Assembly: GCA_003255065.1 (NCBI GenBank)
Contig: QAOA01007897.1
Location: forward strand, 315,874 to 379,873
From: Cercis canadensis
Taxonomy: Eukaryota > Streptophyta > Magnoliopsida > Fabales > Fabaceae
Reading direction: 5' to 3'
Length of the DNA stretch: 64,000 bases
Each line of letters opens with the position of its first letter. Position 1 is the first letter of the stretch. Shown here piece by piece: positions 23,573-36,999 of this stretch. The translations under genes and the position numbers were made by a program. The notes beneath the pieces are model-generated. The model saw nothing but the letters and a program-made list of their open reading frames with translations, searched no databases and was not told the DNA's origin.

Positions 23573-26075
23573 TTCTTCCCAGCATTAAATGGTGAATAAT
23601 TCACACACTGAAATTGCCTTCATAGGAGGATAGCTATAACCTAATCTAAGTAATTAAGTTGTTTTTCTTGTTAGTGGAGACGAGTATGGTTCAAAATATT
23701 AAGTTAATCCATGGATTAATTATACAGATTGGAAGAAAAACATTATGTTAGTTGTATAGTATAGTACCTGACTGTTATCGAAGCTACCTAATTACTCCAT
23801 GTTTGTATTAGTATATGTTGTTCATATTCAAACTCAGGAATTTTACAATTGATCTGTAATGTACAGCAAGAATTAAAACTGAGTTTCTCGATTACGATAT
23901 GGGCTGCACTGATTCTCAGACAGTGTCCATTTCTATCAGCCCAAACTGTGAATAACCAAACGGTTTAGGATGTGGATAGCAAGAAGTCAATGTTAGACAG
24001 AAAACCAAACTGGTCACCCTCACCGACATGAAAGGGTGCCCTGATTTGATGACTAAGATTGCGTTAGGCCCCATAACCCAACCAGAAATGCCCAAACTAA
24101 TATTTTATTAAAGTCCATAATCGTCCTTGTGTTGTTTGGATACTAGAATCTTCAGATGAGTAGGGGTGGGGGCCCTAATACTAATAGTAATAGGAATGTT
24201 TAGCATCAAAAGAGCTTTTGTGAATCTTGATTTGGAGTGCTCCGATAGTCCCTTTACTCTTTTTATGCTTTTTTATCCAAATTTAATCACTCACATGGGA
24301 ATGGGGGGAACAAATCTTAATCTTTTATGAATCTGTCCCTAAAATCTACAAACCATGACGTATACGGCAAACTACAATATCTCATATAGCCGGATAACAC
24401 AATTTATAATTTGGTTGACTTTGAGGGTTTGTCATTTCTGGGGATTCTGATATCATTGCATTTGCACTTTGCAGGCACCCCTTTATTTAGACAGGGTTGA
24501 GCGGTATCCCATTCCATTAATGGTTGGAATTATATTACACGCATCCATGCTTAGATCCCAAGTATTATCTCTCTTTTTTTCAGAAAATATAAAACTGAAT
24601 TACAAGGGTTTAATTGGGGTTTTACTATCGTATTGGCTATCTTGGCTTTTAAGCTAACCTTTGCATAATAGTCCATGCATTAGAAACAAGCGTTGATTGG
24701 AATTTGATAAACACAGGCATGTGATGCGGGTTTCTTATGTTATCTCTCTATTATATTCTACTCTAAAACTCAAGGGTCACACACATGACACATTTTCAAA
24801 GAAAATAAGAATGTAATAAAAGAAGTAGTTAACATGATGGGCCAAACTAATAGCATAAATGGCGTATGCCGTGGGCAATATCTTGAGAATAACTTGAGTT
24901 ACAACGACACCTAACTCAGCGGAGAAAAGGATGAGCTTCAGAATAAATTGTCATGAAACAGTGTCGGCTCACATGTTTGCCACAAATGGCAGAGACACAT
25001 CTCAAAAAGGTTGAAAGTGTTCACGAGGCTAAGATTAATTAGATACCTGTTGCCTGTTGGCTGGGACCTAAGGGAGGGCTTTGTACAATTCTATAGCCAG
25101 CAAGCATTGGCCCATGCACTCGAATGCTACTCATCATCTTCACTGCACTCTTACATCAAAAGGAACAGAACATCCCCTTTTGTTAATGAGTTTAATCAAC
25201 GATGATCCGCAGCAGGTAATTTCATTAGGGATTTTAGAACTTGTTTAGATATGCTATCAGTCTATCACCGACAATAAAAGCACTTTTAAATCAATAAAAC
25301 TATTTTTGATACTAACCATAACAGATTTTTTTTTTATGTTTGAACACCTAATTAAGAGAATGGTGTTCAAATTTTAAGCCTAAAAATAAGAGTTTAGGTC
25401 GACTAGGTGTGAATTTAGTTAAAATTTAAGTGCTTCTAATTAAATATAAATACTATTATATGTGTAGGTATAAAAAAAAATATGTATATACAAGTTAAAA
25501 AATATAAAACTATTTTCAATGATAATTTATTTTTTGATTTAGATAAAAATATAAATCTTTATTGATAGGAGAAATTACAGGAGTAAAGTAGCTATATGTT
25601 TTCTTTTCCCTTATTGACGAGGAGAGGAAATGTGGGGAGGGGAAGTTAAAATGTGTCCATCTGCTCTATTTGTCGCTACATGTCCTTGTTTCTAATTGTC
25701 CAAGCTCTCCAGGGGACAATGGACTTGAATTGAGGCGATGGTTCCTTTTCGAATTTCATATATCTTAATATAGATATGTAGAATTTAAATTTATTATTTA
25801 TTTATTTTATTAAATAAATAGAGCTATAATTTTTAACTAAGGATATAGAAAATAAGAATTCAAAATTTAGAATTTTTACATTTTTAGGAGATTCTTAGAC
25901 GTTCAAGATTTCATCCGGCCCAGGTTCTTGATGCCTCCTACGGCGTCGTTAGGCAGGACCTCTGCTTTTGAACTGTGTTAGGTGCACTTGTCTTGATTAT
26001 TTAGTATTTTGGAGTAGGCGCAGGTAAAATAATAATTTAACAACTATAAAGTTGATAATTAATTTTATCTATTTT

Positions 26076-26278
26076 CTATGATACTACGTAAGTATGTCAT
26101 ACTACATTAACGTAACAATCATACATAATTTTTATATTTTATTATATATAAAATATAATTTATTTAATTTAAAAAAAAAATTAAAAATAGTTAATTTATA
26201 CACATGTCATTCATTTATTGGTTATTCTTATGTAGTATAACATACTACATAAATACTAAAAGTATCTAAGAAACCTCC
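26076..26278 (+). mobile_element. Hairpin MITE-like element, family B copy 1
   Basis: About 203 bp, AT-rich, with inverted ends: TATGATACTACGTAAGTATG at the left against ACTACATAAATACTAAAAGT at the right. It is flanked exactly by a 17-bp direct repeat (TTAATTTTATCTATTTT at 26059-26075 and 26279-26295). It is highly similar over its length to the copy at 48507-48716, read in the opposite orientation. No coding capacity; a non-autonomous DNA element is the likeliest class. Confidence 0.65.
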
Positions 26279-27589
26279 TTAATTTTATCTATTTTTTTTT
26301 AAAAAAATTATGCTCCTTAATAAATTTTTTTTTTTTATTTATATGTAAGTAACGATTGTATTTATAATAAAAAATATTTGAATTGAAAACTGTAATAAGA
26401 ATATCAATCTTATAATTGAGAGCACGTTTTACCAAACTATAATTCTTTCTTCTCCTTAATGATTAATTTGGTTGCAGTTGAGATTGGGTAATGCATACTT
26501 AAAACAAAGACATTCATTTAATTGTGACTTGGAATCTTAACCACAACTTTTCGAAGATTAATGATCACCCGTCATTGCTTTTGTCATCTTCAAACAAAAT
26601 CAAAATTGTAATTTTCTGCACACTTGCATTATTTTTCTTTGGGGACTATTTTAGTCTTTGAGATATGAGAACGCATATTGGTGGCTTATATATTTTTCAT
26701 TTTCGGCAGCAAAGGTTGAGAGCGAAAAATTGAATGCCACAAAGAATATAACAATATAACTACTTCCCAACAAGAAGTATAAGAAATTATTCAACTATTT
26801 CTTTCTGTTTTTTTCTTTTCATATGACAACTAGAGCTCAATAATATAACAATATCATCATTTTTTTAATTGTGATCGAATAATTGTTTAATATTAGACGT
26901 TAAAGTTGTCTCTTTGTGTGTATGCTTTTAAAAGTTTTAAACTCTTAATTGAAAATACTAACTTTTTACCACAAAAAGAATGTTAAAGTGATTTATATTT
27001 AACTAAAAAATAACTAATGGACAACCACATATAATACACATTTTTATGTTTAGAATAATTTTAACATTATAATTAAGAGCACACTTCAATAATTACAGAT
27101 ATATCACTGTAAATATCTAATTAAGCTTATGGAGTATGTTGTTTTGGTGAATTCAATACTAGAAAATGAATACAGTGTATTAAATATGAGCTAATTGGCT
27201 AAAAAAACAAGAGATAATTTTGTTTAGGGTGTTAATTCTGTTTTTATTTTATATACAAATTATTTATTTACATTTAAATATAAAGAATTTTTTTGGTATA
27301 TTTGATGTGAAAAATAGTTGAAACTTGAAAGTGCTTATTTTAAGCCTATTTTTATGTTGGAAACTTTGCCTCCCTGCTAAGTGCATTACCCATTATTGCC
27401 TATGACCTCTTGAATCTTCACACCCCACCCCTTCACTGACAGACAAGACAGGATCTCAGTACAAGAAGTAGTTGAGATTTACCTTTTAATTTTTGTTAAA
27501 TTGAATAGTGGAATTTGAAGCTCTACATGTATTCATCCTTGTATGGCACGAATAAGTAACGCAAGAGAATTATGATATTTTAACATTGG

Positions 27590-27795
27590 AGGTTTGTTAA
27601 ATATTTGTAGTACACATGTGATATGTTATATTGTATGAGAATAATTAATATATAAATATTATGTGTAATTATAATTTTAAATTAATAATTTTTATATTTT
27701 TTTAAAATAATAAAATAAATTATATTATATATTTAATAAAATATAAAAATTATATCTTAATGATAAATATTAATCACATTAGTATAATATAATAT
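27590..27795 (-). mobile_element. Hairpin MITE-like element, family B copy 3 (diverged)
   Basis: Opposite orientation to copy 1 and more diverged. It shares the end block (GTAGTACACATGTGATATGT against GTAGTATGTTATACTACATA) and the central TAAAATATAAAAATTAT core. Borders approximate. Confidence 0.4.
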
Positions 27796-28440
27796 ATTTA
27801 AAACCTTAAAAAAAATACCAAAAGTCAATATAATAACAATAACAATATTTTCATGTCCACAAAAATAATGAAAATATTCCAGCCAGAAAAAAAAAGAATA
27901 TAAATGGTAAAAAATTATAAAGGATAAGAATGCCCTAAAATAGATATTACAGTTGAAAAAAACAAAATATTACTTTTCTTTTCTCAAGTGGTTTTTCTTT
28001 TAACAATATCCACCGTCGGATTTCATTCCCTTACATCAGCTAATTTTATTTTAAAAACTTTTTTAATAAAAAAAGGGATAATCTGATCAATGACATGGCC
28101 AAATCCAGGTTTAGAGTGCTGCTTCTCTCTCATCTTACCATTCTCCAATGTTCATTTACGTGCTTAATTAAATTCTCCCACAAAACCCAACAAATCTACA
28201 ACCGTATAAGATTGAGGTCCTACCACTTAACCCTTTTTTCTGCTTTTTATTTTTTAAAATTTTCTTCAATTTTTTTCCCCTAGTTGTTGGTTGGACCCCT
28301 CCCTTTCTCTCCTGCTTTGCAGACAGCTTTGTTTGGAAAACAGGGCATCAAGATGAACGCCTTCACTCACCCTTATAATTCATAAATTACTTTCAAACTT
28401 CCATTTTCTGTTTTACCGGTCGCATTCCAGTTTAACAACC

Positions 28441-31400
28441 ATGCATATAGGTATGGAATGATTCAAAGTTCTTTTTTTTTTTCCCTTTTTTTTTCCCCGC
28501 TTTTTCGTGGCTTTATGAGGTTCTGTTGTAGTTTTTGATTTATTGGGGATCGAATTAGTTCTTATAATATTTTTACGAAAAATCTGAACTTTGGATGCTC
28601 CTGGGTTTCGCGTGGATTAATCAGGGTTTGATAAGCTTGAGAAATGTTTGATGAAATTTCCTTTACAAGTTGGTAACATTTTTTTCTTTGTTGTTGTTAA
28701 GGCTCTTTGAAGTGATTTGTTGGATTGGTTTACGGAAAATACATACATACTCTCTGTTTGCTTGGTAGTAAAATTCAGGACAAATCGTCATGAAGAAAAG
28801 GAAATTTGGAAGATTTTATTAATATGGTTCCTGGAAGATGAAGAATTCAGTCTGTGGCTCTGAGTTAAATAGTTAATTAGGTTTATTTGAGTGCACGTTG
28901 TTGTCTTCCCAGCATCATTATACTGGAAATTGCAAACCAAAAATCCTTTCTTCTTCAACTTATTCTGTCATGCATGCGTCATTTATATTGTGTGGACTTT
29001 GTCATCTATTGCAGTGAATCATTTATAACCTCTTTCTAGTTTCTTGCTATACATGTCTTTCCTGCAAGTTAATTCCCTCTGCCTTGAGTTTTTTTTTTGG
29101 CTTTCATTTCTGTTGGGTTCGTGCAAATGTATCCTTATTATCTTCTTTGTTTTGAATTTTCTTATGCATTAGAATCATTAGCCATTGATAAGTGTTTTTG
29201 CATGAAGAGAGACACGTGGTACTAGAGTTGGAATATTTCTCCATAGGGGAGTCTACCATGCAGTGGAATCCACTTTAATCACTCAGGGTATGTTTCCTAG
29301 GGAAGGTGGAAGATGGAGAGGGGAGAGAAAAATAGGAATGAATTTGATTTTCACTCCTCGGAACTTGTTGGATGGGGTGAAAAGTCTAAGGTGCATGTCA
29401 TTTTCAATTGCTCCTTTATTTCTTCTATACTAAAAAATGTAAAATGATTTGCATCCCAAATTTTCACCCCATCCATTTTCAACTCTGAAACATACCCGAA
29501 TTGTTGTTGGACAGTCAGAACTGAAATGAATTAAGGAACATGCATACAACTATCTTAAACATCAGCTTAATTCACTAGTTAATGTAAGAAATTGTTCCTT
29601 CACTGTCTTGTTTGCATAATATTAATTTGTTATATGTTTTACCAAAGCAGGTCAAACGGATACAACTTCAGTAAAATGCCTTATCAACAGCATTTCTCGA
29701 TTCATTCTTCTAGTTTCTTGCCAAACAGGGAAACCTATGCCCTTTGAGAAGAACTGTAGTAATATGGTTGGTGTGTTAAAGCGTTTGAAACCAGTGCTTG
29801 ATGATGTTGTTGATTATAAAATCCATTCAGATGAAATTCTATGTAAAGGCTGTGAAGAATTGGATATGGCCGTTAATGAAGCTAGAGAGTTCATGGAAAA
29901 ATGGTGCCCAAAGATGAGCAAGGTTCATACCGTAAGTAATTACTTTTACTCAAACTATTACCATTTTCCAACAACTTTAATACCATCTTGTTAAGATCTT
30001 AAGCCTCTTTCTTGACCTTTGAAAGTTGAAACAAGCAATGAACCCCCAATACCTCCTCTTTGTGTCTTTATTATTTTGTTGGGTTAATATATGTTCAGGT
30101 TCTACAAAGTGGACAATTATTGATGAAAATTCAGAGCTCTTCGCTTGAGATTTGTCACATCATATTTAGATCCCTACAATCATCTCCATCTACTTCAGTT
30201 TTAGCTAGTCTTCAGGTATGTCCAAGGTTGGAAGTTACCTCCCCCACCCCCCCCCCCACAAACCACCCCTGGCCAACCCCAATAAAAGAAAATGCTGTGT
30301 TTGACTGGAAAAGTTAATTGTCACTTTCTTGGACTCTTTCAGCACTATATGCAGGAACTTCAGTGTTTGAAGAAGGAACCAGCAACTATCTATATAGAAG
30401 AGGCGCTGAGAAAACAAAGAGAAGATACTGAATCTTGCAACGAACATTTTAAGAAAATTATTGAGTTACTTAGCTTGAAATCAAACCAGGAACTCTTGAA
30501 AGAAAGTATTGCTATGGAAAAGGAAAGGTTGAATGCTGAAGCCAATAAAAAGAAAGGGCAATTAGATGAAATTAACCAAATTGTGAATCTTGTCTGCAAA
30601 GTACGTGATTATGCTATGAAAATTGAGTGCCTTGAAGTCAAACACGGTGTCTCAGTCCCTCCATACTTCCGCTGTCCTTTATCTCTGGAACTCATGTTGG
30701 ATCCTGTTATTGTGGCTTCAGGTCAGACATATGAAAGGCTGTCCATCCAAAAGTGGCTTGATCATGGCTTGACTGTTTGTCCCAAGACTCGTCTGAGACT
30801 TACCCATACAAATCTCATTCCCAATTATACTGTCAAAGCTATGATAGCAAATTGGTGCGAGGAAAATAATGTCAAGCTTCCCGATAACTCCGTGCACAAT
30901 AATTCTGTCTGTGTCACATCCCCCTCAGATGATTTATTGCCTCAAGATTTAGCTTGTGCAAATAGTTTTGGATCTTTACATAATAGCAATTCCACATCAA
31001 GATCATCTGTTAAAACTAGTAATGCATTTGAGCAGCAAAAGGGTGATATCTCTTCCAGATTAAGTGGAGAATCCAATGGATGCCAGAGTGGAGAAACAGA
31101 AAAATTTGAGCAACAATCTCTTGCTCCTTCATATATTTACAGCAGAAGTGAATCATTCTCAAGTTCTATTTCTAGTACTGATTATGTACTTCCTGTTTCA
31201 AAAGAGTTGTCAGGGATATCCAGTAAGCATGAAAATGTGCATGAGTTGTCTGGAGAAATCACAAATGGGGGTCCTGCTTCTTCTCCTGCAAATAAGGAGT
31301 CAGGGAGTTCTCCTTGGTTATCAGGAAAGCAATTTGTAAACCCTGGACCAAAAATGGGCGTAATAAAGAATGGAAATAATAATAGTCATTCTAGAGGAAA

Positions 31401-32468
31401 TTCCCTTCCTGTTTCTAACTTGGGATCCAATGAGTTGACCACATCTCATGTGAATGAGTTGATTGAAGACCTTCACAGCCAATCAAATGAAGTGCAAACT
31501 AGGGCCGCAGAAGAATTGAGGCTCCTTACAAAGCATAGCATGGAAAACCGTATCATTATAGGCCAGTGTGGGGCTATCATGCCTTTACTTTCGCTGCTAT
31601 ATTCAGATAAGAAACTAACTCAAGAGCATGCAGTGACAACTTTGCTGAATTTATCGATTAATGAAGACAACAAGGCCTTGATTGCTGAAGCAAGAGCAAT
31701 AGAACCTCTTATTTATGTTTTGAAAACAGGAAATGATGGAGCCAAGGAGAATTCCGCAGCAGCTCTATTCAGCCTCTCTGTGATAGAAAACAATAAGGAA
31801 AAAATTGGCCGCTCTGGTGCAGTTAAAGCTTTGGTGGATCTTCTAGGCTCGGGAACTCTTAGAGGAAAGAAGGATGCTGCTACTGCTTTATTTAACCTAT
31901 CAATCTTTCATGAGAATAAAGCTCGTATAGTTCAAGCTGGAGCTGTGAAGTATCTGGTTCAGTTAATGGACCCTGCTGATGGAATGATTGACAAGGCTGT
32001 TGCTCTTCTGGCAAACCTGTCAACAATTCCAGAGGGCCAGTTAGCAATTGCAAGGGAAGGGGGCATCCCCTCACTGGTTGAAATTGTTGAATCAGGTTCC
32101 CACAGGGGAAAGGAAAATGCTGCTTCCATTCTCTTGCAACTATGCCTTCATAGTCCCAAGTTTTGTACCCTGGTTCTGCAAGAAGGAGCTGTACCTCCCC
32201 TAGTTGCATTATCTCAGTCTGGTACACCACGAGCGAAGGAAAAGGTATGAAGCTTATCCTAAAATTTAAATAACATACAAAATTGAAGATTTATGGAAGG
32301 CATTATAATCCAGATTGGTGGTTATGCTGTAGAATCTCATGCCACAAGCATGATCTGAGATTTGGAACAGAAGAAGCTAATGTTTTCTACATATGCATGC
32401 AGGCACAACAGCTTCTCAGTCATTTTCGTAATCAACGGGAAGGAGCTACAGGGAAGGGGAAATCATAG
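28441..32468 (+). CDS. PUB3: U-box/ARM-repeat E3 ubiquitin ligase, PUB3 type
   Basis: Plant U-box E3 ligase; the U-box binds the E2 and the ARM repeats bind substrate. Five coding exons: 28441-28450, 29651-29931, 30099-30215, 30343-32244 and 32403-32468 (TAG), giving 791 residues with all phases consistent. Exon 1 is only ten bases (ATGCATATAG), joining as M-H-I-G to QTDTTSVKCLINSISRFI, which matches the conserved PUB3 N-terminus. Starting at the next in-frame ATG (29738) would delete about 30 conserved residues. A UND domain covers about 1-235. The U-box is at 241-311 (YFRCPLSLELMLDPVIVASG ... NYTVKAMIANW). A Ser/Asn-rich linker follows to about 500, then ARM repeats at about 505-785 (NKALIAEARAIEPL, ENSAAALFSLSVIE, GKKDAATALFNLS). 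The C-terminus QLLSHFRNQREG is typical. The poly-C run in intron 3 (30241-30258) is unusual. Confidence 0.93.
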
Positions 32469-33900
32469 ACAGTTTTGATTATTTGACTGCCCTTTTCGTT
32501 TTTTTCTTGCCTTAGTTACTAGTGATAAACATCTTCCTCCCTCTTCCATTGCTCTTATACAAGAATTTGAGGACTCCTTTTCGTAAATTCCTTTGATCCT
32601 TACTTCAATTATTTCATAATTTATAGTCATGAGCTTTTTGCTGCTCTTCTGGGTGGCTTGTCATGGTTTGTTCTCAGGTTCAAAATGAGAGTGGATTACG
32701 CTTCCACAATGCCTCGTCGCCCCCTGTTTTTTCTTTCCTCTTCTCAAATTCTCAGAGGTAATTAGTTCCCCATTTTCTTTTATTGGCCTTTTAGGATTTT
32801 AGTGGATTTTTTTTTTAATGAGGTAGGCTGTATTGCTCGTATTTTCTGATGCTGGAGCATTTGAGTCAAGACTGATAAGGTCCCAAGTCAGTGTTGTACA
32901 TATTTGTACATATGTAATAGAATCTTGTGATCTGCTATAAATTATTGTATTTTATTCTGCTATTTGAGCACGAGATTTCTGTTTCATTACTATTCTATTC
33001 TTGTATCCGTATATACATTCATTTTGACCTGTATGCTCAGCATGTGCCTTATTGATCCGTGCATGAAGAAAGCAACAGTCGGAGGTATGAAAAGTGAAAA
33101 CTTTACTATAGTCTCAGAAAATTTCAGTATGTTCCAAGTTACTCGTCAGCTTTAGTACAGGTTTGGATTTTTTTGTTAAACAAGTGAAGCTTGACAGCTA
33201 AATTTAAGCTCCTTTTTTAGTGAGGCATTCATGGCTTGTGGACTACGGAGATTTATATTACAACATGTATGTGATAGAATGCATTTTAAAACCAAAACGA
33301 GGAAATATCATTTTAGGTCACGGGGGTTCACTGAATTCCAGTAGAAACAACAAATCAGTTTTTTTTTTTTTTTTTTTTTTTTTTTNTGGCCTTTTTAGGC
33401 TAATGGTAGAAAGAACAAATATCATTTTAGGGTCAAGATCCGGTGCATCTAAAGCTCCTACGTTGAACAAGTTTAACTGGATCAGGCCCAACATTAACAA
33501 GAACCAGCCCATTGGAATTTCTGAATCTATGGGCTAGGCTAGAAATTGCAAAACCTTTGATTGGGCTTATAGTCCTTAATCAGGGGTGTTACACTTGTAT
33601 CAATAAGGTTACCTACAATTTTTGTATCTCCCATATGATTTGATCTGAATTTAAAAGAAAAAAAAATTAAGTGGAGTTTATAAAGCAAGAGTAATATATA
33701 TTACATGATAGTAGAAAAACTTAGACCCGTAATTTTTATTAAACCATATTTAATGACTTAGCCGTGTAATATTTACAATTGGACTTAACAAGGCAACCCC
33801 AGTTACCCCACAAGCTTCAGATGCAGCTCTACTTTCCTTACACAGGAGATTTTTTCCTTTCTGTTGCATAGCAAGCATTTATAGCAAGCCACGTTAGNTA

Positions 33901-33920
33901 TTTATATATATATATATATA
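33901..33920. repeat. TA microsatellite beside an assembly N
   Basis: About ten TA units directly right of the N at 33898. Confidence 0.8.
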
Positions 33921-34486
33921 ATACTATGCTTTTATCACACCTTTTAGGAGCTAAGCTTGTGGCCCACAATTGCATGGCTCGTGTCATACGGCTACGTATT
34001 ACTATTAGCTGGGTCAAGTCATTAACAGATTCCCTTCTCAGAGCTCAAAAGTTGAAGGAAGTGAATGTGTTGTATCTCTTCCATTATGGAAAAACCTTTT
34101 GAGTATTCTGATTGCTGTAGTAGGATTTATGATCAGAATTCACAAGTGCTAAGTCACCCTTTCGTGTAATTCACGTTTATGGGGAAAAGAAAATGTTAAT
34201 ATTACCCAAAGTTTAAGCAAATCATAACCTTAATCACGAACCATATTTGCACTTTAAAGATCACTCTTATTCTTTTATGTTTAAAACTGTCTTTTTGTGG
34301 GAAAAGAAAGAATCGTTTGTATTTCGTAACAAAAGAAAAGTTTCAGAGTTGAAAAACAAGAGAGAGATAGATATCTGTATTATGCTTTGCTTTTTCAGAA
34401 GGAAAGAGAAAAATATGAAAATGCGGGCAGGTTTGCCTCCAATGCCCGTTGCCCGGACTTTGATCATCCAATTACCTCTGCCTCCC

Positions 34487-34510
34487 TTCTGGTTCTGGTT
34501 CTGGTTCTGG
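34487..34510 (+). repeat. TTCTGG hexanucleotide repeat, four units
   Basis: Four perfect TTCTGG units in tandem in otherwise non-repetitive intergenic DNA. Confidence 0.85.
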
Positions 34511-36538
34511 CCAATTCAAAATTACAATTTTGACCCATTTTTTATCCTAAGCTTTTGATGCCGAAAGCCATTATGTTATGTTTTACTTTGATTAGGAATC
34601 TTTTTAAAATTAAAAATTTGATTATAAAATCTCTTTTCTAACCTCACAGCTCTTTTATTTTTTTTTAAAGAAAACACACTTAAAAACATTGAAGATATAT
34701 ATATTTCAAAAGAAAAACTTCTGATTTCATCACCAATAATTCAATATATCAACACTTAATTTGGAGTTCTTCTATATAGATTTAGTATGAGTTTAGAATT
34801 TAAGATTTAATGTTTATTTTTATTTTTTACCCCTAGAATAGCAATAAAGTATGGGGGCTCTTTTGAGTACTTCTTGCCTCTCTAGTCTCTAGTTCTTAGG
34901 GGTCTTTATTGATTGTTATAAAGCTTGAATGAGACTCCCCCAGCCCCAGCTATCTGTCTCTATATTTATTTAATTAAGGGTCAGAGTGTATCACTTCACT
35001 TCTGGGTCCTGCTTGTTATGTTGTTTTTCTTCCCTTTCTCTTTCTTTAATTTAGTTCCCCCACTGTCTCTATAAAATTTTCTCTATCTCTCTCTCTCTCT
35101 CCCCCTAATATTGGAGTCAAATTCGACAAGAAATGATCCTATTACTTTAGTTAAATTTATATTTCCTCCGAGTTCTAGGTTTAATTTACACATTATATCT
35201 GAGGTGGCCTCTATTCTACATCACCCATGTGAATGGGATAAAAACGAAACAAAATTTTTAGTGGCGAATCACATTAAATAATATAACTCCAATAAATTGG
35301 CTTCAGGGCAAGATCCGTAAGACAAAAATGCGTGCCCCTACCTACAGCACTAGTACTTTGATCACTTCTACTATAGTTCTTAATAAGATTCAAGTGCAAC
35401 CAACAACAGAGAGATCATTGCTCCTCTTCATAGTGTATTTCTTTTAATTTGTATTCACAGAATCAATACCACATTGAAAATGGGCGCAAAGCACACATTC
35501 TAATGCAATTTCAGTGTGCTCACTTAATGGATAACTACGAACGAACAGGAAAATATTTAAGAAGATTGATTATTAACTTTGCTCCTATTCTCCCCCACTC
35601 TCTTTTTTTTTTTTTTTTTTTTTTTTTCTTTTTACTCCCAATTTTACCTCCATCTTTAACTGTTCGGGGAAATTTTCTTTTGGTAGGGATAGCAAGTTCA
35701 ACTCATATAAGGAGAGGGAAACAAGAGGGTGAAGACTTAAACAGTGAAGAAATGAGATTCCCTATATGTAGGCATTGATGGGTTTTGAGACTATCTACCA
35801 ACTATCTATCTTGGGAAGCATTTTTGTCCAAGTAACAAAGAAATGAACAGTAAAATTAGGAAACATACAATATATATTGCTGTTCAATTCTTAATCTTTT
35901 GAACCATTTTATACCAAGAAAGGACCATCTTCTGTCCCGCTGAGAAATTTGGCGTTATATCATTTTTACAGTTTTACTCCCAGGCTCTTTGGGAAATATT
36001 TGTCGTGTGGGTTACTTCATCAACCTAATGTTTATTAATTACTTTAGTTTTAAATGCATTTTCAACCTTCTAGGCTTGTGTGGGTAAGTAATGGTATTGG
36101 TACCACTCTAAACAGCACTAATTTGTTATCCAGAATTCAATCTAATCTGACCCTAGATTCTCTCTATATGTGCCCTAAATTTTCAAATAGCTACTAAGTG
36201 AGTAACAACACATGCATATCAAGTGTTTGATGGAATTGATTATCTACTTTATGATGTGAAAGGCACCTTACGAATTGTCAAGTATGCTTGAAAGTTACAT
36301 TTACTTTGAAATTCAAGACATAATTTTAAAAAATTATTATGGATGCCCCCAAATTTTCTTTTAATCAACCAGCTAGAATGGTCCACCACTAGAAAGCTTG
36401 GTGGATGATTCTAGCTAGGGCGCCAAATAATTTTATCTACAAATGCATCAAGCATGAGGTGTTACCACAATTAAATATATATTTTTTTTTAGCTATGATC
36501 AGTCACCACAAGTAAATTGAAGTAACTTTTCATACTTG

Positions 36539-36999
36539 TTTTTCCATTATTATGAGCATAACATTTTCCATTTGAAGGATAAGAATATCCTAAAAAAATC
36601 TGGATATTGTAATGCAGAATGATTGGGACAATAGACAGAGAGAAATAAGAAAAAAGGGGGGAAAGGAATATCACTGTAGAAGGAAGACATTATTTTAGCA
36701 TTAAAACAACAAAGGCAGAAAGACATTATAAGATCATAGTACGAGATATTGTCATGGACAGCCCAGCANTTTTTCCATTATTATGAGCATAACGTTTTCC
36801 ATTTGAAGGATAAGAATATCCTAAAAACATCTGGATATTGTAATGCAGAATGATTGGGACAATAGACAGAGAGAAATAAGAAAAAAGGGGGGAAAGGAAT
36901 ATCACTGTAGAAGGAAGACATTATTTTAGCATTAAAACAACAAAGGCAGAAAGACATTATAAGATCATAGTACGAGATATTGTCATGGACAGCCCAGCA
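36539..36999. repeat. 230-bp direct duplication joined at a single N
   Basis: Copies 36539-36768 and 36770-36999 are about 99 percent identical by eye, with two or three substitutions (for example ACATTTTCC against ACGTTTTCC). They are separated only by the N at 36769. This pattern fits two unmerged contig ends, possibly two alleles, better than a biological tandem duplication. Confidence 0.9.

Larger units (their letters stand above)
23573..28440. other. Gene-free 4.9 kb between the XBAT35-like gene and PUB3
   Basis: XBAT35 3' UTR to about 23900, then AT-rich DNA. Two hairpin elements of family B (26076-26278 and about 27590-27795) are the only structured features. Open frames here are short and have no family signature. 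The PUB3 promoter/leader probably occupies about 28250-28440. Confidence 0.55.

Noticed and set aside
24469-24657. 62-codon frame after the XBAT35-like gene
   Set aside because: No recognisable domain, composition like the surrounding non-coding DNA.
31892-32230. 112-codon minus-strand frame within PUB3
   Set aside because: Antisense shadow of the ARM-repeat exon; no independent family signature.
33220-33537. 105-codon frame crossing a poly-T tract and an N
   Set aside because: It includes a run of Phe from the homopolymer and an unknown base at an assembly join; not credible as a gene.
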